DNA of 64,000 nt, taken from NCBI RefSeq assembly GCF_011758745.1, contig NZ_JAANOV010000001.1, positions 1,736,001 to 1,800,000 of the forward strand. Reading direction: 5' to 3'. The notes under the pieces are model-generated. The model saw only the letters and a list, made by a program, of their open reading frames with translations. It did not search any database and was not told where the DNA came from. Below are positions 53,528 through 62,893 of this stretch, one piece after another (the stretch's first letter is position 1; each line of letters begins with the position of its first letter). A program made the position numbers and the translations under genes. Source of the stretch: Amycolatopsis granulosa. Lineage in GTDB: Bacteria; Actinomycetota; Actinomycetes; Mycobacteriales; Pseudonocardiaceae.

Positions 53528-54679
53528 CTAGCTGACCGTCACGACCGGCTGACCGCTTCCTTCCGCGTCACCCGACTCCTCGGCGATGCGCATCGCCTCT
53601 TCGATCAGCGTCTCGACGATCTGGTGCTCCGGCACGGTCTTGATGACCTGGCCCTTGACGAAGATCTGGCCCTTGCCGTTGCCGCTCGCGACGCCCAGGT
53701 CGGCCTCGCGCGCCTCACCGGGGCCGTTCACCACGCAGCCCATCACCGCGACGCGCAGCGGGACCTCCATGCCCTCCAGGCCCGCGGTCACCTCGTCGGC
53801 CAGCTTGTAGACGTCCACCTGCGCCCGGCCGCACGACGGGCACGACACGATCTCCAGCTTCCGCGGCCGCAGGTTCAGCGACTGCAGGATCTGGATGCCG
53901 ACCTTGACCTCCTCGACCGGCGGCGCGGACAGCGAGACGCGGATCGTGTCGCCGATGCCCTGCCGCAGCAGCGCGCCGAACGCCACCGCCGACTTGATCG
54001 TGCCCTGGAACGCCGGGCCGGCCTCGGTGACACCGAGGTGCAGCGGGTAGTCGCACTGCTCGGCGAGGATCTCGTAGGCCCGGATCATCACCACCGGGTC
54101 GTTGTGCTTGACGGAGATCTTGATGTCGTGGAAGTCGTGCTCGGCGAACAGCGACGCCTCCCACAGCGCCGACTCGGCCAGCGCCTCCGGCGTCGCCTTG
54201 CCGTACTTCTTCATCAGCCGCGGGTCGAGCGATCCGGCGTTGACCCCGATCCGGATCGGCGTGCCGTGGTCCTTCGCCGCCTGGGCGATCTCCTTGACCT
54301 TGTCGTCGAACTTCTTGATGTTGCCCGGGTTGACCCGCACCGCGGCGCAACCGGCCTCGATCGCGGCGAACACGTACTTCGGCTGGAAGTGGATGTCGGC
54401 GATCACCGGGATCTGCGACTTCTTCGCGATCGCCGGCAACGCCTCCGCGTCGTCCGCGGACGGGCAGGCCACCCGCACGATGTCGCATCCGGCGGCGGTG
54501 AGCTGCGCGATCTGCTGCAGCGTCGCGTTCACGTCCGCGGTGAGCGTCGTGGTCATGGACTGGACCGAGATGGGGTGATCACTGCCGACGCCGACGGAGC
54601 CCACCATGAGCTGGCGCGTCTGGCGGCGCTCGGCGAGCACGGGAGGCGGGAGGGCGGGCATACCAAGCTCGACGCTCAT
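53528..54679 (-). CDS. ispG: (E)-4-hydroxy-3-methylbut-2-enyl-diphosphate synthase
   Basis: A 383-residue iron-sulphur enzyme of the MEP isoprenoid pathway (also GcpE), homologous to Rv2868c. It has the TIM barrel ([30 protein letters not shown]) and a C-terminal [4Fe-4S] domain with [15 protein letters not shown] and [20 protein letters not shown], which contain the three cluster cysteines and the catalytic Glu. ATG 54679 has AGAGGA at 5 bases. It lies downstream of rip1 and dxr in the usual actinobacterial order. Confidence 0.96.
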   Translation of the reverse strand: MSVELGMPALPPPVLAERRQTRQLMVGSVGVGSDHPISVQSMTTTLTADVNATLQQIAQLTAAGCDIVRVACPSADDAEALPAIAKKSQIPVIADIHFQPKYVFAAIEAGCAAVRVNPGNIKKFDDKVKEIAQAAKDHGTPIRIGVNAGSLDPRLMKKYGKATPEALAESALWEASLFAEHDFHDIKISVKHNDPVVMIRAYEILAEQCDYPLHLGVTEAGPAFQGTIKSAVAFGALLRQGIGDTIRVSLSAPPVEEVKVGIQILQSLNLRPRKLEIVSCPSCGRAQVDVYKLADEVTAGLEGMEVPLRVAVMGCVVNGPGEAREADLGVASGNGKGQIFVKGQVIKTVPEHQIVETLIEEAMRIAEESGDAEGSGQPVVTVS

Positions 54680-54806
54680 CGAATCCTCTGCGGCGGGAGA
54701 CGGGCTGCGGACGATGTCCAGCTTACTCACAGGCCGCCCCCGGCCCGGCGCCGACCGGCTGGGACGGACGGTTGCGCACCGGGGCCTGACCTGGGCAAAC
54801 GGGGCG

Positions 54807-56033
54807 CTACTGCAACCGGATGGGATTGACGATGTCCGCGGTGACGGTGAGCAGGGTTACCGCACCGCCGATCAGCACCAGGACCACGGTGACCGCGGAC
54901 AGCTTCGAGTAGTCGACGGGACCACCGGCGGCCTTGCCGCGCAGCTTGCGGACCCAGTCACGCACGCGTTCGTACCAGACGATCGCGATGTGCCCGCCGT
55001 CCAGCGGCAGCAGCGGCAGCAGGTTGAACACGCCGACGAAGAAGTTCAGGCTCGCCAGCAGCAGCAGGAACAGCGACCACAGCCCGGCCTCGACCGCCTC
55101 GCCACCGATGCGGCTCGCCCCGACCACGCTGACCGGCGTGTTCGGGTCGCGCTCACCGCCGAAGATCGCGGACACCACGGCCGGGATGCGCTGGGGGAAC
55201 TCGATCAGCCGCTGCCAGGTCTGCACGAACATGTCACCGGTGAACGTGGCGGCACCACCGAGGGCAGTGACCGCGTTGTAGTGCAGCGTGCTGGGGAAGG
55301 TGACGCCGATCGAGCCGACGGAGACGACCTTCCCCGGCCCGTTCGGGTTGGCCGCGTCCGGAACCGGGCGGTCGACCCGCACCACGTCGACCGTCAGCGG
55401 CACGATCTGCCCGTCCCGCTCGACCTCGAAGCGGGCCGGGCCGGACAGCTGCTGGATCAGCGCGGTGACCTCGGCGTAGTTCTTGGTGGGCGTGCCGTTG
55501 ACGGACACGATCTCGTCGCCCGGCTGGATACCGCCGGTCTTGGCGGGGGCCGCGTCGCCCGGCCGGCACACCGGGTGGGCGAACTCCTGGTCGGTGGTCG
55601 CGCTGCGCACGCACTCGGAGACCGTGGCGATCTGCGGCTTGCCCACGACGGCGTTGGGCAGGCCCATCGTCGCGGCCATCAGGTACAGCACGACGAAGCC
55701 CAGGATGAAGTGGGTGACCGACCCGGCCGACATCACCACCGTGCGCTTCCACGTCTTGAACCGCCACATCGCGCGCGGCGCCTCGTCGGGCGTCACCTCG
55801 TCCAGGGCGGTCATGCCCGCGATGTCGCAGAACCCGCCGAGCGGGATCCACTTCAGGCCGTACTCCGTCTCGCCCCGCCGGAAGGAGAACACCTTCGGGC
55901 CGAACCCGACGAAGTAGCGGCGGACCTTCATGCCGAACGCCTTGGCGGTCACCATGTGCCCCGCCTCGTGCAGCGCGACGGACAGGCAGATGCCCAGCGC
56001 GAACAGCACGACCCCGAAAATGTAGGCGAGCAC
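54807..56033 (-). CDS. rip1: Site-2 intramembrane zinc protease Rip1 (M50, RseP-like)
   Basis: A 408-residue membrane protease that cleaves anti-sigma factors and other membrane proteins, homologous to Rv2869c. The metal site HEAGH (about 22-26) is in the first helix; a PDZ domain (about 160-240, [30 protein letters not shown]) lies in the lumenal loop; [13 protein letters not shown] near 345 gives the third ligand Asp. GTG 56033 has GGAGGGAAG upstream, inside the end of dxr, so dxr and rip1 are co-translated. Confidence 0.94.
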   Translation of the reverse strand: MLAYIFGVVLFALGICLSVALHEAGHMVTAKAFGMKVRRYFVGFGPKVFSFRRGETEYGLKWIPLGGFCDIAGMTALDEVTPDEAPRAMWRFKTWKRTVVMSAGSVTHFILGFVVLYLMAATMGLPNAVVGKPQIATVSECVRSATTDQEFAHPVCRPGDAAPAKTGGIQPGDEIVSVNGTPTKNYAEVTALIQQLSGPARFEVERDGQIVPLTVDVVRVDRPVPDAANPNGPGKVVSVGSIGVTFPSTLHYNAVTALGGAATFTGDMFVQTWQRLIEFPQRIPAVVSAIFGGERDPNTPVSVVGASRIGGEAVEAGLWSLFLLLLASLNFFVGVFNLLPLLPLDGGHIAIVWYERVRDWVRKLRGKAAGGPVDYSKLSAVTVVLVLIGGAVTLLTVTADIVNPIRLQ

Positions 56034-56037
56034 TCCG

Positions 56038-57243
56038 CTACTTCCCTCCGGTCAGGATCTCCGCGGCCCGGGCTCGCGCCCACTCCTCGGCCGCCAGTAC
56101 CTCCGCGACGTCGCTCGGCGCACGACGCCACTCGTCGGCGGCCTCCACCACCTGGGTAACAGTGTCCACAATCGCCGTGAAGCCGGCGTTCTGCGCCAGG
56201 AAGGCGGCCACCACCTGCTCGTTCGCCGCGTTGTACACCGCGGGCAGGCAGCCGCCCACGGTGCCGGCGTGCCGGGCCAGCTCCACCGCCGGGAACGCCT
56301 CGTTGTCCAGCGGTTCGAAGGTCCACTGCGCGGCGTGGTCCCATCGGCAGGCCGGGGCGGCGCCGGGCACCCGGTCCGGCCAGTTCAGCGCCAGCGCGAT
56401 GGGCAGGCGCATGTCCGGTGGACTGGCCTGGGCCAGCGTCGAGCCGTCGGTGAAGGTGATCATCGAGTGCACGACCGACTGCGGGTGCACGACCACGTCG
56501 ATCCGGTCGCACGGCACGCCGAAGAGCAGGCTGGCCTCGATCAGCTCCAGGCCCTTGTTGACCAGCGTGGCCGAGTTGATGGTGACGAGAGGTCCCATCG
56601 ACCAGGTGGGGTGCGCCAGCGCGTCCGCCACCGTGACGTCGATCAGGTCGGCGCGCTTGCGGCCGCGGAAGGGGCCGCCCGAGGCGGTGAGCACGAACCG
56701 GTCGACCTCCTCGGCGCGGCCGCCGCGCAGCGCCTGCGCCATCGCGGAGTGCTCGGAGTCGACCGGGACCAGCTGGCCGGGCTGGGCCTTCTCGAGCACC
56801 AGCGGCCCGCCGGCGATGAGCGACTCCTTGTTCGCCAGGGCCAGGGTCGCACCGGTCTCCAGTGCCTTGAGCGTCGGTTCCAGGCCCTGTGAACCGGGCA
56901 TGCCGTTGAGGACGACGTCGACCCGCACCGCGCCGATCAGCTCTCCGACGGCGTCGCGGCCGGCGAAGATGCGCGGCAGCTTGAACTCGCCCCGCGAGTA
57001 GCCGCGCTTCTGCGCCTCGGCGTACAGCGCGAGCTGCAGGTCCTCGACCACCGTGGGCTTTGTCACTGCCACGGCGTCGACCCGGTGCGCCAGCGCCTGC
57101 GCCGCGAGCAGCGCAGGGTCGGACCCGCCCGCGGCGATACCCGCGATGCGGAAGAGGTGCTGGTTGCGGGCGGCAACGTCCAGAGCCTGGGTGCCGATCG
57201 AGCCGGTCGAGCCGAGCACGAGCACGGTGCGGGGTGCGTTCAT
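56038..57243 (-). CDS. dxr: 1-deoxy-D-xylulose 5-phosphate reductoisomerase
   Basis: A 401-residue NADPH-dependent enzyme catalysing the second step of the MEP pathway, the fosmidomycin target. Fingerprints: [15 protein letters not shown] (about 8-22, NADPH), [10 protein letters not shown] and SEHSAMAQ (catalytic and metal residues), [16 protein letters not shown] and [18 protein letters not shown] 57243 (MNAPRT) is used; GACAAT 7 bases upstream suggests leaderless expression, and ATG 57252 is possible. First gene of dxr-rip1-ispG. Confidence 0.95.
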   Translation of the reverse strand: MNAPRTVLVLGSTGSIGTQALDVAARNQHLFRIAGIAAGGSDPALLAAQALAHRVDAVAVTKPTVVEDLQLALYAEAQKRGYSRGEFKLPRIFAGRDAVGELIGAVRVDVVLNGMPGSQGLEPTLKALETGATLALANKESLIAGGPLVLEKAQPGQLVPVDSEHSAMAQALRGGRAEEVDRFVLTASGGPFRGRKRADLIDVTVADALAHPTWSMGPLVTINSATLVNKGLELIEASLLFGVPCDRIDVVVHPQSVVHSMITFTDGSTLAQASPPDMRLPIALALNWPDRVPGAAPACRWDHAAQWTFEPLDNEAFPAVELARHAGTVGGCLPAVYNAANEQVVAAFLAQNAGFTAIVDTVTQVVEAADEWRRAPSDVAEVLAAEEWARARAAEILTGGK

Positions 57244-57347
57244 CGGGGCCATTGTCGCGAACGCGTCCGAGCGGGTCATCGGCGCGTGGTGGGTCGGGGT
57301 GTGGAATCATCCAGTTGGACGTTCGTGCAGGGCCTGGAGGAGTGATC

Positions 57348-57617
57348 GTGGCGAGCAAGGCGGTCGAGAAGCGGCAGCAGGCCGCTCCGGCGAAGGTGGA
57401 CCCGCGGGACGAGCCGTCGGCCGAGTGGGGCTGGCACGGCGGGTTCCCGAAGGGCGGACGCATCGCGGGCTGGCTCTCCGTCGTCGTGCTGCTGGCGATG
57501 ATCTACAACAACCACGAGAACAACACCGAGAACGTGTGGCTGGTCGGCATCGCGATCGCCATCGTGATCGGACTGCTGCTGGACCTCCGGAAGAGGCGCA
57601 CGGCCTGGCGCCGCTGA
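57348..57617 (+). CDS. DUF2631 membrane protein
   Basis: An 89-residue protein with the conserved RDEPSAEWGWHGGFPKGGRIAGWLSVVVLLAMI segment (about 20-52) and a second membrane helix (about 63-79), i.e. two helices with a short Asn-rich outer loop (YNNHENNTENVW). Function unknown; the family is confined to actinobacteria and sits near dxr also in mycobacteria. GTG 57348 has GGAGG at 7 bases; GTG 57342 is an alternative. Terminator follows. Confidence 0.85.
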   Translation: MASKAVEKRQQAAPAKVDPRDEPSAEWGWHGGFPKGGRIAGWLSVVVLLAMIYNNHENNTENVWLVGIAIAIVIGLLLDLRKRRTAWRR

Positions 57618-57639
57618 GCCGTCATCGAGATCGCCGAGG

Positions 57640-57668
57640 CGCCCCGGTCCACCCGGGGCGCTTTTTTC
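57640..57668 (+). terminator. Intrinsic terminator after DUF2631 gene
   Basis: GCGCCCCGG (57640-57648) pairs with CCGGGGCGC (57654-57662) around 5 bases, followed by six T. A textbook rho-independent terminator. Confidence 0.95.
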
Positions 57669-57772
57669 GTGCCCGTTGTGGCGAGCTGTCCACTGCGCCC
57701 GGTTGGCCGGTTTATCGCGTCACCCAGATGGGTAGTACCGGACCCACGATGGATCACGCTGGGGAGGTTCGG

Positions 57773-58006
57773 ATGTATCGAGTTCGCCCGTCCAGGCCGA
57801 TGGCGGTGTTCGGCGCGGTCTTCGGGGTCGCGATGATCATTTTCGTCCTGGTGAGGTTCGACCTGAGCGAGCCCTTCACCTGGTTGTGGGGTGCCGGCGC
57901 GCTCGCCATCGTCGTGTTCAACCTGTGGGCCGCCTTCTCCCCCCGGGGCGCCACCTACAAGATCGGCGAGGACCACGACACCCGCGACGAAGCCCGCAGC
58001 CGCTAA
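57773..58006 (+). CDS. Small two-helix membrane protein
   Basis: A 77-residue protein with two hydrophobic segments (about 10-28, MAVFGAVFGVAMIIFVLVRF, and about 37-54, WLWGAGALAIVVFNLWAAF) and a charged tail (EDHDTRDEARSR). ATG 57773 follows GGGGAGGTTCGG, a strong ribosome-binding site; an ATG 8 codons earlier lacks one. No function can be given. Convergent with rlmN. Confidence 0.75.
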   Translation: MYRVRPSRPMAVFGAVFGVAMIIFVLVRFDLSEPFTWLWGAGALAIVVFNLWAAFSPRGATYKIGEDHDTRDEARSR

Positions 58007-58055
58007 CGCCCGGGCCGTGTCCGCCGTGTCTGCGGTGTCTGCGCTGTCTGGCTCG

Positions 58056-59162
58056 TCAGCCTTCGGCGGCGAGCTGGCCGCAGGCGGCGGCGATCTCCTG
58101 CCCGCGCGTGTCCCGCACGGTACAGGCCACGCCGCCCTCGTTGACGCGTCGCACGAACTCGCGTTCCACCGGCTTCGGCGAAGCGTCCCACTCCGAGCCC
58201 GGCGTCGGGTTCAGCGGGATCAGGTTGACGTGCACCAGCCGGCCCAGGTGCCGGCGCAACCGCTTCGCGAGCAGGTCGGCGCGCCACGGCTGGTCGTTGA
58301 CGTCGCGGATGAGCGCGTACTCGATCGACACGCGACGGCCCGTGGTGTCGGCGTAGTACCGTGCCGCCTCCAGGACCTCGTCGACCGGCCAGCGGTTGTT
58401 CACCGGCACCAGGGTGTCGCGCAGCTCGTCGTCCGGGGTGTGCAGCGACACCGCGAGCCGGACCTGCATCTTCTCGTCGGCGAGCCGGCGGATCGCCGGC
58501 GCCAGGCCGACCGTCGACACGGTCACCGAGCGTTGTGAGATGCCCAGGCCGTTCGGGGCCGGATCGGTGATGCGGCGGACCGCCGCGATCACCCGCTTGT
58601 AGTTCGCGAGCGGCTCGCCCATGCCCATGAACACGATGTTCGACAGCCGTCCCGGGCCGCCGGGCATCAGCCCGTCCCGCATGACCGCGGCGGCCGAGCG
58701 GACCTGGTCGACGATCTCGGCCGTGGACAGGTTGCGGGTCAGCCCGGCCTGACCGGTCGCGCAGAACGGGCACGCCATGCCGCAGCCGGCCTGGCTGGAG
58801 ATGCACAGCGTGGCCCGGTCCGGGTAGCGCATCAGGACGCTTTCGAGCAGCGTGCCGTCGTGCGCGCGCCACAGCATCTTGCGGGTGGCGCCGTCGTCGC
58901 AGGCCACTGCGCGCACCTCGGTGAGCAGCGGTGGCATCAGCTCGGACACCAGCCGCTCGCGCGCGGCGGCGGGAATGTCGGTCATCGCGGCCGGGTCGGC
59001 GGTCAGCCGGGCGAAGTAGTGGTTCGACAGCTGCTTGGCGCGGAAGGGCTTCTCACCGAGGTCGCTGACGGCCGCCGCGCGTTCGGCGGCGGTCAGGTCG
59101 GCGAGGTGGCGAGGCGGCATCCCACGCCGGGGAGCCTCGAAGAGCAGCGGCAATGTCGACAC
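58056..59162 (-). CDS. rlmN: 23S rRNA (adenine2503-C2)-methyltransferase RlmN
   Basis: A 368-residue radical SAM methyltransferase of A2503 in 23S rRNA (and A37 of some tRNAs), homologous to Rv2880c. The cluster motif is CGMACPFC (about 123-130). [14 protein letters not shown] binds SAM. The two catalytic cysteines are expected in this protein near GGVACTVRD at the C-terminus and in the PFCATGQ region. GTG 59162 is chosen because GGGAGAA lies 9 bases upstream; GTGs at 59168 and 59180 are alternatives. Confidence 0.95.
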   Translation of the reverse strand: MSTLPLLFEAPRRGMPPRHLADLTAAERAAAVSDLGEKPFRAKQLSNHYFARLTADPAAMTDIPAAARERLVSELMPPLLTEVRAVACDDGATRKMLWRAHDGTLLESVLMRYPDRATLCISSQAGCGMACPFCATGQAGLTRNLSTAEIVDQVRSAAAVMRDGLMPGGPGRLSNIVFMGMGEPLANYKRVIAAVRRITDPAPNGLGISQRSVTVSTVGLAPAIRRLADEKMQVRLAVSLHTPDDELRDTLVPVNNRWPVDEVLEAARYYADTTGRRVSIEYALIRDVNDQPWRADLLAKRLRRHLGRLVHVNLIPLNPTPGSEWDASPKPVEREFVRRVNEGGVACTVRDTRGQEIAAACGQLAAEG

Positions 59163-59222
59163 AACCACACATTCTCCCACGCCGACCCACGGCCCGGCCC
59201 CGCGCCCCGGCCGGGCACCGCC

Positions 59223-60029
59223 CTACCGCGGCCGGGCGGCCCGCAACGAGTACAGCAGCGGAACCCGGGGGCGCCCGGCCGGGAGCCGGTAGGCGACACC
59301 GTGCCGTTCCAGGACGGCGAACCGCTGCCAGAGCGTGAAGTCGTGCTCGTGCAGGAAGTCCAGGCGCAGGCCGGCGTCGAGCAGCGCCGTGACCACCTCG
59401 CCCAGCCCGTGGGCGAACTCCACCGACCGGGCGTGCTGGACACGCGCCTCGCGGTCGGCGTAGGTGCTGTCGTTGTCGTCCCAGACCTGTGGCCCCTCGG
59501 CGAAGTAGTCGTAGGTGACCGTGCGGCCTTCGTCCTCGTCGAGGACGTCGGCGAAGGGGTGGAACTCCGCCAGGTAGAGGAACCCGCCCGGGCGCAGCAG
59601 TTCGGCGACCGTGCGGGCCCAGCGGCCCACATCGGGCAGCCAGCACAGCGAACCCAGTCCCGTGTAGACGATGTCGTAGGTCTCACCCAGCACGGACACC
59701 GCGTCGTACACGTCGGCCGTGACGAACCGGGCCGGCAGTCCGGCCTCCTCGGCGACCGCTTGGGCGGCGTCGATCGCCTTGCCGGAGAAGTCCAGACCGG
59801 TCACGCGGGCGCCGCGACGAGCCCAGGACAGGGTGTCCAGCCCGAAGTGGCACTGGAGGTGCACGAGGCTGCGGCCGTCGACCTCGCCGACCTCGGCCGT
59901 CTCGAACTCCCGCAGCGTCTGGCCGCCGGCCCGGAAGCCCGCCAGATCGTAGAAGTCGCTGTCCAGGTGGACCGGGACCCGATCGTCCCAGAGCGCCCGG
60001 TTGGTCATGAGGTAGTCCGCGTCCGTCAC
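59223..60029 (-). CDS. Class I SAM-dependent methyltransferase
   Basis: A 268-residue methyltransferase. It starts TDADYLMTNRALWDDRVPVHLDSDFYDL and has the SAM motif LVHLQCHFGLDTLSWARRGARVTGLDFSGKAI (about 55-86; here HLQCHFG replaces the usual DxGxG), as in a group of uncharacterised actinobacterial small-molecule methyltransferases. GTG 60029 is preceded at 7 bases by TACCGT, so it is leaderless. Part of the rlmN-cdsA insertion and divergent from padR. Confidence 0.88.
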   Translation of the reverse strand: MTDADYLMTNRALWDDRVPVHLDSDFYDLAGFRAGGQTLREFETAEVGEVDGRSLVHLQCHFGLDTLSWARRGARVTGLDFSGKAIDAAQAVAEEAGLPARFVTADVYDAVSVLGETYDIVYTGLGSLCWLPDVGRWARTVAELLRPGGFLYLAEFHPFADVLDEDEGRTVTYDYFAEGPQVWDDNDSTYADREARVQHARSVEFAHGLGEVVTALLDAGLRLDFLHEHDFTLWQRFAVLERHGVAYRLPAGRPRVPLLYSLRAARPR

Positions 60030-60036
60030 GCCACCC

Positions 60037-60042
60037 ACGGTA
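60037..60042 (-). promoter_or_regulatory. -10 box, leaderless methyltransferase mRNA
   Basis: TACCGT on the minus strand ends 7 bases before the GTG at 60029. Confidence 0.55.
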
Positions 60043-60080
60043 ACGATCAAGGTGGGAGGTGGCGAACCGGTTTCGTACGC

Positions 60081-60123
60081 TTGCAGTCCGACAGGTTCCG
60101 ATATATCGTGAACATGTCGGAAC
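60081..60123 (+). promoter_or_regulatory. padR promoter with overlapping operator
   Basis: TTGCAG (60081-60086) and TATCGT (60104-60109) are 17 bp apart. Over the -10 lies the palindrome CGATATATCG (60099-60108), nested in the inverted repeat GTTCCGA (60095-60101) / TCGGAAC (60117-60123). AT-rich ATAT palindromes are typical PadR sites, so autorepression is likely. Confidence 0.7.
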
Positions 60124-60143
60124 AGTACGGAAGGAGAACCGAC

Positions 60144-60791
60144 ATGAGACACCAACCATTCCCCCCGCACCGTGAGCGCCCGGCCTTCGGCCCCTTCGCC
60201 CGCGGCGGTTTCGGAGATTTCCCCCCGGGCTGGGGCCCGGGCGGACCGCGCGGCGAGTTCCGGGGACGCGGCGGCCCACATGGCCCGCATCGCGGGCGGC
60301 GAGGACGCCGGGGCGACGTGCGCACCGCGATCCTCGCCCTGCTCGCCGAGCAGCCCCGGCACGGCTACGAGATCATCAGTGAGATCGCCGAACGCAGCGG
60401 TGGCTTCTGGCGGCCGAGCCCGGGCTCGGTCTACCCGACGCTCCAGCTGCTGGCCGACGAAGGTCTGGTCGTGGCTCGCGAAGAGGGCGGCAAGCGCCTG
60501 TTCGAGCTGACCGACGCGGGCCGCACGGCCGCCGAAGGCCAGGACGGGAAGCCGCCGTGGGAACAGATCGCCCACGACGTCGACCCCACCGAGGTCGATC
60601 TGCGCAAGGCCGGCGGGATGCTGGCCGCCGCGGCGGTCCAGGTCTCCCAGGCCGGGACCTCCGGTCAGAAGCGGCGTGCGGCGGAGATCCTCAACGAGGC
60701 CCGCCGCTCGATCTACGCCGTGCTCGGCGAGATCGACACCGACGACTCGGATGACACCGACGACACCGACGACTCGGACGTCACCGAGTGA
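60144..60791 (+). CDS. PadR-family regulator with disordered ends
   Basis: A 215-residue regulator. Residues 1-55 are Pro/Gly/Arg-rich and disordered. The PadR winged helix (about 58-125) reads RRGDVRTAILALLAEQPRHGYEIISEIAERSGGFWRPSPGSVYPTLQLLADEGLVVAREEGGKRLFELTDAGR. After a helical dimer segment (QVSQAGTSGQKRRAAEILNEARRSIYAVLGE) the protein ends in an acidic run of Asp/Thr/Ser. ATG 60144 has AAGGAGAA at 5 bases; ATG 60114 is weaker. The last 79 bp overlap the convergent methyltransferase gene. Confidence 0.92.
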   Translation: MRHQPFPPHRERPAFGPFARGGFGDFPPGWGPGGPRGEFRGRGGPHGPHRGRRGRRGDVRTAILALLAEQPRHGYEIISEIAERSGGFWRPSPGSVYPTLQLLADEGLVVAREEGGKRLFELTDAGRTAAEGQDGKPPWEQIAHDVDPTEVDLRKAGGMLAAAAVQVSQAGTSGQKRRAAEILNEARRSIYAVLGEIDTDDSDDTDDTDDSDVTE

Positions 60792-61576
60792 CCGGGCAGC
60801 ACGAGGCCGGTGGGCTTGATGCGGACGAGCACGCGATAGCCCACCGGCACCGTGAAACCGGCCGCCGGGGAGTGCCGGCCGCGCGATCCGTTGTCCCGTA
60901 GGACTTCCTCGATGGCGCGGTCGGCCACCCCGGGGCTGAACTCGATGCGCAACACCGCCGACAGGCTCTCCGCGTCGGGGAACCACCACCGGGCCGTCAC
61001 CCGCCGGCACCGGAAACCCTGGGCCGCGAAGAAGTCGTCCACCGCGGCCGGGTCGTAGTCGGGCAGGTCGGCCCGCATCCACCTCCCGTACGGCTCGCTG
61101 GAGCCGTCCAGATCCACGATCGCGAGCGCTCCCCCGGGCCGCAGCACGCGGTCCGCCTCCCGCAGACCCGGTTCGCAGCCGGGCCCGAAGAAGTACGCGG
61201 TGCGGGCGTGGAGCACGTCGGCACTGGCGTCCGGCACCGGGAGCAGCTGCGCGGAACCCCGCAGCACCCGCACCCCGGACAGCTCCGCGACACGGCGTTC
61301 GGCCCGGCGTACCAACGGTTCGTGTGGTTCGACGCCGGTCACCGACCGTGCCGTCGCGGCGAAGTGCGGCAGGTGGAACCCGTCCCCGCAGCCGACGTCG
61401 AGCACGTCCTTGCCGGCCCAGTCGCATTCCGCGGCCAGCACCCGCCAGATGTCGCCGCCCACGTCCTGGGCGCGGTTCTCCAGCTCGTAGGTGTCCGGGT
61501 AGTACCAGATGTTGGGGCTGGGCAGGACGTCCGCCCGGGACGTGGTCCGCTGCCCACGCCGGGCGATCTTCCACAC
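60713..61576 (-). CDS. Class I SAM-dependent methyltransferase
   Basis: A 287-residue methyltransferase. DVLDVGCGDGFHLPHFAATARSVTGVEPHE (about 57-86) is a full SAM motif I, and RVLRPGGALAIVDLDGS is motif IV/post. Residues about 265-287 (SVTSESSVSSVSSESSVSIS) are low-complexity and encoded antisense to the acidic tail of PadR, probably a recent extension past an older stop. GTG 61576 is leaderless with TATCCT 6 bases upstream. Substrate unknown. Confidence 0.88.
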   Translation of the reverse strand: MWKIARRGQRTTSRADVLPSPNIWYYPDTYELENRAQDVGGDIWRVLAAECDWAGKDVLDVGCGDGFHLPHFAATARSVTGVEPHEPLVRRAERRVAELSGVRVLRGSAQLLPVPDASADVLHARTAYFFGPGCEPGLREADRVLRPGGALAIVDLDGSSEPYGRWMRADLPDYDPAAVDDFFAAQGFRCRRVTARWWFPDAESLSAVLRIEFSPGVADRAIEEVLRDNGSRGRHSPAAGFTVPVGYRVLVRIKPTGLVLPGHSVTSESSVSSVSSESSVSISPSTA

Positions 61577-61582
61577 ACCGCA

Positions 61583-61588
61583 AGGATA
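61583..61588 (-). promoter_or_regulatory. -10 box, leaderless methyltransferase mRNA
   Basis: TATCCT on the minus strand ends 6 bases before the GTG at 61576. Confidence 0.6.
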
Positions 61589-61659
61589 ATCGAGCGGTTT
61601 CCCGGGACGCGGTGCGTCTTCCGCTTAGACTGCTGCCTTCCCCACCGATCGGAGGCGGT

Positions 61660-62502
61660 ATGTCCGTCGGATCCTCGGCCCCGTCGCCACTCCCGTCCGG
61701 TGTGCCCTGCTGGGTCGAACTCGCCAGCGTGGACGAGGCGGCGTCGCACCGGTTCTACGAAGGGCTGTTCGGCTGGACGTTCCTGCTGAGCCGCGATCCC
61801 GCGACGCGTACCGGCCGCTACCTGATCGGCACGCTCGGCGGCGTGCCCGTCGGCGGCCTGTACCAGGCCGCGCCGGGCCAGGCGAGCGCGTGGATGGTCA
61901 ACATCTCGGTGCACAACGCGCACACGGCGGCGAACTGGGTGCGGCGCCTCGGCGGGACCGTCACGCTGGAACCGACGGTGCTGCCGCAGCGCGGCTGCAT
62001 CGTGCACGGGATCGAACCCTCCGGGGCACCGTTCGTGCTGTGGCAGCCACCGCCGGACTGGGTGTTCGCGACCGGCTATCCGAACACCTTCGACGGCGCC
62101 GACCTCAACACCCGCGACGGCGCCGCCGCGGACCACTTCTTCTGCCGGCTGTTCCAGTACACGAGCCTGCAGGTGGGCGACAGCCGCGGCATCGACTACG
62201 CGGAATGGCGGCTGGAACAGGAACCGGTGCTCTACCGGTACGTGATGGGCCCGGAGTACCCGCCGCAGACGCCACCGCACTGGATGGTGTACTTCGCGGT
62301 CGATCCGGCGCGCGGCGCGGACGCCACCGCCGGGCACGCACTGATGCTCGGCGGCACCGTGCTGGTCGAGCCCTACGACACGCCGTGGGGCCGCATGGCG
62401 ATCCTGGCCGACCCGGCCGGCGCGGTGTTCTCGATCATCGATCACACGCAGGTCGGTGAGGGCTGGGGCCGTGCCGAGGTGGACGACCCGTACGACGACT
62501 AG
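61660..62502 (+). CDS. Two-domain VOC/glyoxalase-like protein
   Basis: A 280-residue protein with two vicinal-oxygen-chelate modules. Module one (about 10-130) begins PCWVELASVDEAASHRFYEGLFGWTF and ends APFVLWQP; module two (about 140-265) begins NTRDGAAADHFFCRLFQYT and ends MAILADPAGAVFSIID. Such proteins include dioxygenases, lyases and resistance or hydroxylase-like proteins of antibiotic clusters; no specific activity can be given. ATG 61660 has GGAGG at 4 bases; TAGACT (61626-61631) is a plausible -10. Confidence 0.9.
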   Translation: MSVGSSAPSPLPSGVPCWVELASVDEAASHRFYEGLFGWTFLLSRDPATRTGRYLIGTLGGVPVGGLYQAAPGQASAWMVNISVHNAHTAANWVRRLGGTVTLEPTVLPQRGCIVHGIEPSGAPFVLWQPPPDWVFATGYPNTFDGADLNTRDGAAADHFFCRLFQYTSLQVGDSRGIDYAEWRLEQEPVLYRYVMGPEYPPQTPPHWMVYFAVDPARGADATAGHALMLGGTVLVEPYDTPWGRMAILADPAGAVFSIIDHTQVGEGWGRAEVDDPYDD

Positions 62503-62505
62503 CGC

Positions 62506-62527
62506 TGTACCTACCAGTAGGTACAAT
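62506..62527 (+). promoter_or_regulatory. Perfect TetR-like operator over a leaderless promoter
   Basis: TGTACCTAC-CA-GTAGGTACA (62506-62525) is a perfect 9-bp inverted repeat. It overlaps the -10 box TACAAT (62522-62527), which ends 6 bases before the cupin ATG. The TACCTAC/GTAGGTA core is like known TetR-family operators of actinomycetes. Confidence 0.75.
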
Positions 62528-62533
62528 CGGGAG

Positions 62534-62893
62534 ATGTGGAACTCCGGGTCCTCCCCGCTGCACCGGGTGGTGGTGCTGGACCAGCTGCTGCCGGAATCGT
62601 TGCCGGTGCGTCGGGTGGAGATCCGGCGGATCACCATCGCACCCGGCTACGCGGCGGGGCTGCACATCCACAACGGCCCGGTGTTCGGCAGCATCGAGAC
62701 GGGCTCGGCGATCTACCAGATCGAGGGCGGACCGGAGACCATTCTCCGGCCGGGCGACGTGTTCTACGAGCCGGAAGGCGTACGGATCGCCCGGTTCGAC
62801 GCGCAGGAGGACGGCGTCACGTTCCTCGGGTACTTCCTGCTGCCCGAGGGCGCCGACGCCGAACTCGTCTTCCCCGACCCCCAACCGGGCTAG
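62534..62893 (+). CDS. Cupin-domain protein
   Basis: A 119-residue single cupin barrel. Motif 1 is APGYAAGLHIHNGPVFGSIETGSAIYQIEG (His-x-His metal ligands at about 48-50) and motif 2 is GDVFYEPEGVRIARFDA, where a Glu replaces part of the usual ligand set. It may bind a small molecule or metal, or act as an isomerase/oxygenase. The ATG is leaderless and under a perfect palindromic operator. It overlaps the convergent cdsA gene by 4 bp. Confidence 0.88.
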   Translation: MWNSGSSPLHRVVVLDQLLPESLPVRRVEIRRITIAPGYAAGLHIHNGPVFGSIETGSAIYQIEGGPETILRPGDVFYEPEGVRIARFDAQEDGVTFLGYFLLPEGADAELVFPDPQPG

